A stretch of DNA of 64,000 nt from Trileptium ribeirensis. Taxonomy: Eukaryota; Nematoda; Enoplea; Enoplida; Thoracostomopsidae. Location: the NCBI GenBank assembly GCA_030248225.1, contig JASANE010028299.1:1-64000 (forward strand). Direction: 5' to 3'. The translations under genes were made by a program, and so were the position numbers. The notes beneath the pieces were generated by a model, which did not search any database, had not been told where the DNA came from, and saw only the letters and a program-made list of their open reading frames with translations. Below are positions 56,993 to 64,000 of this stretch, one piece after another; position 1 is the stretch's first letter, and each line of letters begins with the position of its first letter.

Positions 56993-57303
56993 CCAAGCAA
57001 TAGTCACGGAGGAGTCCGAACAATCAACAGCACCAACCACCAGATTCATCAGTTCGCGACTGCACTCCCTAGAAGAAGCATTTCTAACTATCGCAAATTA
57101 TGCCAAAAAGTGCTGCCTTTAGCCGCGTACTTTTGTCTAAAGTACGCGGCAACAATCAAGTAACAAAATCAACAAAAACATCCTGCTAGTCAGCACACCA
57201 CAACAAATCGACTTCGCACAACAAACAACAGGCCTTCAGGCACCGCCTCATATAACCTTTGGTTGGAAGGCGGGATATAAATAACAATCGTCGTCGTCGT
57301 TCG
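56993..57303 (+). other. 3' untranslated region of the LINE
   Basis: Holds the 12-bp hairpin at 57122-57150, a segment TTTGGTTGGAAGGCGGGATA close to the end, and a terminal TCG-rich run. In elements of this type the 3' end is the part read first by the reverse transcriptase. Confidence 0.8.
57122..57150 (+). other. perfect 12-bp hairpin in LINE 3' UTR
   Basis: GCCGCGTACTTT (57122-57133) pairs perfectly with AAAGTACGCGGC (57139-57150) around the loop TGTCT. Some LINEs (UnaL2, R2) use a 3' RNA structure for template recognition; whether this element does is inference. Confidence 0.85.
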
Positions 57304-57316
57304 TCCTATTGTTAGT
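57304..57316. repeat. target-site duplication, right copy
   Basis: TCCTATTGTTAGT, identical to 52499-52511, directly after the TCG-rich tail. Confidence 0.93.
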
Positions 57317-57945
57317 AGCAATATGACTGCTGTGACATTCTTCTTTTAAGAAGAAACGTCTTCGTTTTCAAACAAAAGTTCTTGACACATAGTATGTGTT
57401 TCCGACATGGTAGCTTGTTAAGACAGTTTCTGCTACGGCTATGCAAAATTATTATATTTTGGCAAATTTGAATAGCACTAGCGTGTATTCCTTCTGAAGT
57501 TTGGGCGGTTGCGAGAAATTTTGGAAACGTTTAACGTGTTGAAGAAACATTTAACATGGGCTTTTGGCCACAGGTACCAATACCGAGAGTTTTGGTCTCA
57601 GATTACCAATGGTATAGGGAACGCATTCCTCAGCACCCCAGGACCTGCGCCTAAGAGTTTCAACTATGACCTTTTTATCAAGTCGATACCACTACCTGAC
57701 TAGTCACTGCCATGACAGGGTCATCCTAAAATAGCGACATGTTTCTGTATGGCTATGTACATACCATATATATAAAGCATATGATATATTTAATTTCAAA
57801 AAAATATAAACAAATAAAACAATTTCATCAAAAAAACAAATGTAAACAATAAAACATAAAAGGACATACAAAAGTCAACAGAATACAACGCAATAAACAG
57901 CAAGCGATACAAGCGGTTAAAAGTTTGAGGCAAACAAGGCGTCAA
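57317..57945. other. unassigned AT-rich sequence
   Basis: A 64-codon ORF (57509-57703) is unrecognised. 57770-57900 is A-rich. Nothing else seen. Confidence 0.45.
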
Positions 57946-58187
57946 ATCATTTCAAATTTTGTTGAAAAATTTGAATAAGCATAAAAAATTTGATTGAACT
58001 TGGTATTTGTACAGCCTTGAATACTCCGCAGCCAATAAAATTAAATTTACTCCAGATAGTCAGATCAAACTTACCAAAAATACAAAAAAAAACGTTCAAA
58101 TCTTGATCAAAATTTGAGATCAAATTTTGATCAAATTGTGACCTCAAAATTTGAGCAAAAAATTTGAACGTATGAACGCAGCTTAAG
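57946..58187. repeat. right end of TIR family D
   Basis: The right terminus (58165-58187) is the inverse of GCTGCGTTCAYACGTTCAAA. Inside lie interleaved TTGATCAAAATTTGA-type palindromes (58100-58160), which also occur at 41119-41142. The left end was not found. Confidence 0.55.
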
Positions 58188-59537
58188 CTTCAAGCTGGTA
58201 ACACTAGCGCGCTAACCTCGTATCGTCCGGCGTTGATGGTATTCTACGTAAGCTAAATTAGCGCGTTGCGGCGATATACAAGTTAAATTGAGTAATATTT
58301 CCACAACCTATGAATTTGTGGCTCAAGAAATTGCACTAAAATATAATTTTAAAGAATCTGCATCGGCTACGTTGCAAACTATTATTATCAATTATCTACA
58401 GCGACCCAATTTGCTGGCACCTATTAATTTAGATAGACAGCTATGGTTGTTCAGATAGACAGCTTGGGGATTGAAATGCAGCGAAACACGAAATCCAATT
58501 CAAAAACACACGAGCGTGTTGGAAGAGTATTAACTAAAAGTGTAAAGACGATACAATATTAAACTGTACTTTGTTTTATCCGATAAGGTCATTGGCCGTA
58601 TTACCCCGAGGATGGCTACCCCGAAATTTTTGGCGGCATCGGCTAATGCGCTGGATTCAAAGCGAATATCGAGCGCTTTGAACGACACTTGAGAGTATGA
58701 GTTTAACGGAAGTCCTCATGTTTTGCAAAATTTTAGTAATAGCACTCTTGCTTTGCTCAAGCCACGTTATGTCTTGTTGCAAGCATGTACCCATAATATA
58801 GGATTTATACCGTTATTTATGTTTTTTAATGTTATATGATTTTGCCTTGTTTCAAAAGTTATTCTGTATATATACGTAAACACGGGAACACGTTATGTCG
58901 TATGTGCAAACGTATTTAATGGCATTGTTTGTTGCGCTTGTCATTTGCCTATTTCACGCATACTCAAATAAAATCACCGACCATGATATAAACATCGGTG
59001 CACCGTCTGTGCCGTAGATCAGTTTCGTAAATCAAGTTGACCGTGCGGTTTTATCGGCCTGCCATCACAGCTTTATCGTGCTAACGACGGCAGTGCTCAC
59101 TCATGTGTCAGTGCAATAGCGAATCCACAAGCCATACAGAGTCCACGATCTAATCAATGAGTAAAAGCGTCAAAAAGCTTAAGATCTCAAGCGAACTGAG
59201 AACTATTATGGGACATTGATACTGATTTTGATATTATTAAATAACATGATGTAACTAATTACACGTCTTTAGAATTCAAATTTTTTGACGCTCAGAATTT
59301 TCTTTCACGCCCTACTTGCGTGTATTGTTGTGTTTATAACGTCTTTTTTGAAAATGTTCTGAAGTTGGATTATTGCTGAAAGAATTCATGACGTGAGTTG
59401 TTTTCAGTAAAAACAAAGAAGAAAGGGGCGTTCTTTGAGTGGAGCAGTTACTGAAGTTTGTAGTTGGACGGTGTGTTGAAATACTAATTAAAAATCAATG
59501 AAAAACATATAATTGTGGTTAGTATATCCCAAGCATC
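58188..59537. other. unassigned sequence
   Basis: No gene recognised. 58590-58700 and 58990-59150 are GC-richer than the flanks without an ORF of note. Confidence 0.45.
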
Positions 59538-59801
59538 ATGATACGTTACAAAATCGCTTTTGGCTTCGTGACAGTATACGTTGCAATTTTATATCAAAAG
59601 TTGTTAGCAGTTGGTACGAAACAAAAAAATACTGCAGTTGAAAATGATTTTAAAAGACTCAAAAGTGAAATGTTGCCCAGTCACAATTACTACCGGAATT
59701 TGATAACGGCCAGTAACGATGAGTCATCCGAACAGTCTAAAAGACCTGTGACGTTCATAAAGCGACAGACGCAGTTGGTTTCTAACGGAATTGTTTGTTA
59801 G
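59538..59801 (+). CDS. possible small protein with N-terminal hydrophobic segment, unknown
   Basis: An 87-codon ORF. Residues 7-25 are hydrophobic and could be a signal peptide or anchor; the remainder is polar with Lys-Arg pairs (KRP, KRQ) that might be processing sites. No family recognised and no promoter could be shown. It ends about 40 bp before the mariner-like relic and may be chance. Confidence 0.22.
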   Translation: MIRYKIAFGFVTVYVAILYQKLLAVGTKQKNTAVENDFKRLKSEMLPSHNYYRNLITASNDESSEQSKRPVTFIKRQTQLVSNGIVC

Positions 59802-59842
59802 GTTAACGGAAGCATGTTATCTCAATATTATATTATTATACA

Positions 59843-60780
59843 CAGTGTCCCATAAGTAACGGCTAAGCATCAAGCTGACCTAGTATGCCAAAGAATTAAC
59901 ACATCTAAAAGTGTTTTGGTATGCACGTACTCTCATATATAACTTGGGGTTTTGATGAATAACACTTGCTCTAAGTGCGAACATAGCCGTCTCCAAGATC
60001 AATGCATTCTTCCCGTTGAAAACGCATACTTCGGCAGACTTTTCGAACAATGCCAGGTTCTAGAAGGGAGACATCCTCCGATATAGCCTTTTTAGGCACA
60101 ACAGGGTTTGTGGTTTCCGTTTGTATACATTCTCCTTCGTTACTTCCATATAAAAAGTTAGGAGGGTTTAAATCACGAGACCGAGCAGGCCATTCGGCAG
60201 GGCCTCGGTGCCACAACCAATGGTGACGGATGGTTTTGTCCAACCGACGGCGCACAGTCATCGTAAAATAAGGAGACGCGCCAGGCTGGAGAACATAAAA
60301 TTTGTCAATGTTTGATAACTGTTGAATATTAGGATAAAATTCATTTTGCAGCATCGTTACATAGTGGTCTGTATTCACAGTTCCGTCGAAAAAGAATGGC
60401 CAAAAAAATCCACCAGACCACATGCCGATCCAAACTGTCAAACCAGGGGTATTCCTATGGCGTTAGATAGTGTTATAAGGGATTTCTGCATGCCAATAAA
60501 CACCCTTATGGTGTTTAACGTGGTAGTGTAGTTTAAAATTGCTTTCCTCGGACCAAATGACTTCGTCAGCTAAGTTTCGCTCAGCCGGTTTAAACAGCAC
60601 AATGGCGATTTGATTTTGTCGGATTATTGTTAAAATGATAGGTAATATCAGCTATCGTAGTATCAGCAGATGCCGCCGTTGGTCTTGCTGTTCGGGAATG
60701 TCAGATACGGAACCTGTCAGATCAAGCTTTTTATATCAATTGAAGCAATAGTTTTATGATATGGGGTCTGTGGAGACGAA
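59843..60780 (-). mobile_element. mariner-like element relic, 5' truncated
   Basis: CACAGTGTCCCATAAGTAAC at 59841-59860 resembles the terminal repeat of Tc1/mariner-type elements and lies at the 3' end of a minus-strand transposase. No matching inverted end was found upstream of the transposase (to about 61000), so the 5' end is probably lost. Confidence 0.6.
59971..60620 (-). pseudogene. Tc1/mariner-superfamily transposase relic with ruined triad
   Basis: The minus strand reads a DDE/D transposase core. From about 60570: LADEVIWSEESNFKLH, an in-frame stop at 60463-60465, then GLTVWIGMWSGGFFWPFFFD, NTDHYVTMLQNEFYP, QPGASPYFTMTVRRRLD, GPAEWPARSRDLNPPNF. Compared with family norms (WSDE, QDGA, SPDL..LDF), the three acidic positions read Glu, Pro and Asn. 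The downstream half (59971-60150) has drifted further. The protein cannot be active. Confidence 0.78.
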
Positions 60781-61687
60781 TTCCGGGACCAGTGTGGCAC
60801 AATTTCGTGGCTATTTTGGTAAACTGAATATATAGTCTTATTACAGTTATTACAGTCTTAATACAAATTAAGTAGAGTATCATATATTTTGTTTGTACTT
60901 AGATATTTATAATATGTTCGGCTATAATTTCCGAAAGCAACAGGTAACGACAAATAAATGTAACACTTTCCCGCATGAATTATCGTGAATTTCGTATTAT
61001 GTTGGACAATCTCTTGCCGCACCGGCGCATAAATCTGGATCGTTTGTATACAAGCCTGGTGCGTTAGCTACTACTCTATTTAGGAGTTGTTACTCGGTTG
61101 CTGAAGGGATCTCACAAAGCGTCCGAACAGCGATGTACGTGCAAACGCACGCCGTGCGATAAACGCAGTTAGTGCATCGCGTCACAAATTCCTTTCTTAC
61201 AAATGTGTGACTATGCGCGGGAAAGGGTTACTTTGTCAAAAACTAGTAATGTCATCATTTACTTATAGCATAACTGTTGATGGTATTTAATACTCATTAA
61301 TATAAAACGGTAAGGTAATTCAGTTTAATCTCACAACACAGTCTATATAAATAGAAAAACAGTACGACAGTCTGAATCAAGAAACAAGAAGCTACTCACT
61401 GAAAGTGCACCGGTATGCGAGATTTGTTAATCGTAGGTATAGCAGTTGAAAGCTTAAATGGCGTACGACACTAGACAAAAGGTATATATGATTTGTACGA
61501 TAACATTTAATTCAAAACATCATAAAATGTTGACAGACACAAGAACCCAGAACCAAAGGCCTTACGCCGTTTGGCTCTAGTCAATAAAGCCGCTACTTAG
61601 CTCGGCATATTGTGCAAGATCGAAACAAAATATATAGCGCACTAGTTTGTTCTATTTGTTGTCAATGCTTACACATCTAATGTCTAA
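60781..61687. other. unassigned AT-rich sequence
   Basis: Nothing recognisable. Confidence 0.5.
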
Positions 61688-62235
61688 GGCGCGGGAACTT
61701 TAAGGTGACCTGTGACCATACCAACTATCCTTCCTTTACCCATTCGCATAAAAATTGTCACGAAACGTTTTTGTAAATCAAAATGACACAAAGGTTTTCA
61801 CGAGCACACTTCTCTTTGATTGACATAACACCAGTTTTTGTTAGCTAAAATTCAAAGGAAAAGATTTAACTTTTTGCGAACAAAAATTTGCCGATTTTAA
61901 ATTCAACTCGTTTCGTTCGAGTACACTACGAGCTAAATTATCTGGTCGATTGGTTTAAGACATCACTATAATATTAAATTTATTGGCGAACAGGTATTAT
62001 AATTCAAATATGTAGTTGTTAACTATTAGAAAATGGTTTTTCAGCAAATTGCAAATTGCTATAATTCCGTTGGAACGGAACGTATAAACTTATGACTCAT
62101 AGATTTTGATTTTGCCAGTTTTAGGTTAGCGAAAATCCGAACCAAACTTGTAGTGTAATTAGGCGTTTGATTTGATATTGACTATTGCCAAATGGGATGT
62201 TTGAAAATGTCACCTTGAATTTACTCCCTCGTAGC
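61688..62235. mobile_element. MITE, family B, old diverged copy
   Basis: Left text GGAACTTTAAGGTGACC and right text AATGTCACCTTGAATTTACT are the family B termini with changes, and subterminal CCATACCAACTATCC and ATGGGATGTTTG mirror each other. Longer (about 548 bp) and more diverged than 50975-51463. Confidence 0.6.
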
Positions 62236-63738
62236 GTCAAATTTGCCTGGACTTCGGCTGCAAACCCAAGCAATATATTATTTTCAACAATATGTCTCTC
62301 GGATGCGTTTGTCGTTATCGCTGTTACGTTTATAAGTGAACATAATTACAGTTTCGCAACTGCCACTCGTTCGCAGGTATGAGGTTTCTGAATCAATCTG
62401 TAATGAAGATATCAATTTTCAGCGACGCCATAAAGGTACTTGTGATATAGTTGAGTTGTTTAAAAAACTAAAAATTTTAAATTGGTAACAAACAGTATCA
62501 CAGTGTTTTTCTTCTTCTACAAGCTAATCAGAAGAGCCAGATCGTTCAAAAATTGCAAAATATACAATGATTTTGTAGCACGATGCGATGTCGCCTGTGT
62601 CCCTAATTCGAATCCGGATTGCATCGAACGAAAAAATCCGTTATCGTATCCACTCGATGTCGATTCGCTTTAAATTTCGCTGTAGCCCAAATATTCATTT
62701 CAAAAGTAATGCACAGTTATCCGACATTGAACATGATAGTAAAATCACTATTATGATCAAAATGCCATTTCGACAGCCATCTTCATTTACCATGTATTCA
62801 GAAAATCAGTATTACAATCACGTGGCCATATTCTCTAGCCCCCCCCCCCGCCTACGCCAGACCGAAATTGGTCAGTAATGAAGATGCAGCGATACTTTTG
62901 ATACCATTACACTTAGCTATGTGAGGCTGTTGAGAAAATATCCATTTATGCAACATTTAGGCCAAAATTTTATCTGATTTTTTAGGTTGCGAAAGGTTCC
63001 TTTGGTCGTTAAAATTACCGAAAAAAGCTTTGCTCGCTTAATGTATAATTTTATACGGGCATGTATGGGCTGAATCGAATGTTATCAAAATCAGCGGCAT
63101 CACTTCCCTGGTTAACAATTCAGGGTTTGGCAAATGTCTTAGGATTAAAATTTCACATAAACGGAAATAACTTATTGCACTTCCTTGGTCGAAATTGATA
63201 TTCTCTGACCCGGCTCGTCGATGCGACCAGAGCATAAATTATCAATTATGCGTTCAAAATTGACAAATTTCGGCTTGTTGGAGAAGCGTAAAGACCCGTC
63301 GCTAAGGTCAACCGACCTCAAGCCCTGATCGTGGAGATCAATAAAGGCGACAAAAGTCGACCCTGATCAGTACATTAATTATTTTGACTAGTCGTAATAT
63401 TCATCATTAAAACCGTCGAACTAACTTTGAATTCAAGTTGAATCTATATCAGAAAATCTTATTTGACACCAAACATATTGTAAAACAGGTACAACAAATA
63501 TACTGTAATAAACGCCGATTGGACAGTAGCAGTATTTTACGTTTAATACACTATTTTCTGCGTTTGCACGAAATCAGTTGACCAACAAATCATGGCGATC
63601 GGTATTACATCCACAGCCATGAATCCATCTGTTGCAATAAATCCAATCGATCCTGGATGTCTCAAGTTTTATTCATTTGGACTCTTTTCAGCCTCTTTGG
63701 GATGTGCTATCTTTTTTCCATTCAAGATACAATAAGTT
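62236..63738. other. unassigned sequence
   Basis: A 96-codon plus-strand ORF (62588-62878) ends in a C10 run and is unrecognised. Nothing else seen; the region may hold 3' UTR of the minus-strand ORF at 63739. Confidence 0.4.
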
Positions 63739-63990
63739 TTAGATATCAGTTTCATGGCCACTCCTGTAAACTACCGCAGCACCACAGGATTTCTGATCAT
63801 GTTTACAACAAATAGCATAAATAATATTAACTACGAGGATAAATAATGTCGTTACTGCGACGGCAATGAGACCTGAAACAATGAATAATTTTAGGAAATG
63901 ATTGAGCAATTCGGTTTCATTTTGGTAGCCTTGTTTATTAAAGACATCGTCAACTATTAAATTGCCCGGAACTTTTGGTCCTGCAGTCAT
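63739..63990 (-). CDS. possible one-pass membrane protein, possibly partial
   Basis: 83 codons, with the frame still open to the window edge, so the true start may lie outside. Residues 35-60 form one strong hydrophobic segment ending in Cys-Cys-Lys, a plausible membrane span with a palmitoylation-like site. Residues before it are polar with one N-glycosylation sequon (Asn24-Glu-Thr). The tail is short and basic with His and Cys. No family recognised. Composition looks more protein-like than other small ORFs here. Confidence 0.35.
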   Translation of the reverse strand: MTAGPKVPGNLIVDDVFNKQGYQNETELLNHFLKLFIVSGLIAVAVTTLFILVVNIIYAICCKHDQKSCGAAVVYRSGHETDI

Positions 63991-64000
63991 AATTGCCGTG

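Larger units (their letters stand above)
52512..57303 (+). mobile_element. Jockey-clade LINE, about full length (4.79 kb)
   Basis: Bounded by a perfect 13 bp target-site duplication. It has a short 5' untranslated part (52512-52579), ORF1 with zinc knuckles (52580-54175), ORF2 with apurinic-type endonuclease and reverse transcriptase but no RNase H (54168-56992, one frameshift), and a 311 bp 3' untranslated region with a perfect hairpin. The 3' end is a short TCG-rich run after AAATAACAA rather than a long poly(A). Order, overlap and domain content fit the Jockey clade, which moves by target-primed reverse transcription. The intact duplication and near-intact ORFs point to recent insertion. 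Confidence 0.93.

Overview
This is a gene-poor, AT-rich stretch of an invertebrate nuclear genome, most likely an arthropod. Evidence: no operons or dense ORFs; a near-complete Jockey-clade non-LTR retrotransposon; relics of a Tc1/mariner-type transposase, a PIF/Harbinger transposase with its MADF-type partner, and a DIRS-like reverse transcriptase; several families of short inverted-repeat elements; at least nine tandem arrays. I find no convincing host gene. The only candidates are a possible one-pass membrane protein at the right edge (63739-63990) and a few weak small ORFs.

Layout. 1-1091 is unassigned. At 1095 and 8878 lie facing ends of one terminal-inverted-repeat (TIR) family, both flanked by TTA, so 1095-8878 may be one 7.8 kb element around a GC-richer, ORF-poor, hairpin-rich cargo. 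8882-16300 holds two tandem arrays and a 324 bp element with a TAT duplication. A tRNA-Ala(UGC)-like sequence sits at 16367-16437. 17-31 kb is dominated by 85 bp, 83 bp and 120 bp arrays, short inverted-repeat elements and a hAT-like 288 bp element. 31-34.9 kb has a foldback arm, a DIRS-like relic, another TIR element and a 162/325 bp array. 35-41 kb holds small TIR elements and a 147 bp array. 42092-46986 is a foldback structure with a second foldback (43798-45517) nested inside; both carry the same minisatellite in mirror orientation. 47.7-51.5 kb has Harbinger relics among TIR elements with 3-bp duplications. 52512-57303 is the Jockey element, bounded by a perfect 13 bp target-site duplication. 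A dead mariner-like transposase lies at 59843-60780.

How the parts relate. The short elements beginning TGC with 3-bp TA-rich duplications (TAA, TAT, TTA) fit mobilisation by a Harbinger-type transposase, and the only transposase of that class here is a frameshifted relic lying among them. The Jockey element is the youngest insertion visible: it has an intact ORF1, intact endonuclease and reverse transcriptase motifs, and one frameshift in ORF2. The mariner-like and DIRS-like copies have lost catalytic residues. Family assignments come from motif recognition by eye; copy boundaries are given where termini or duplications could be read and are approximate elsewhere.
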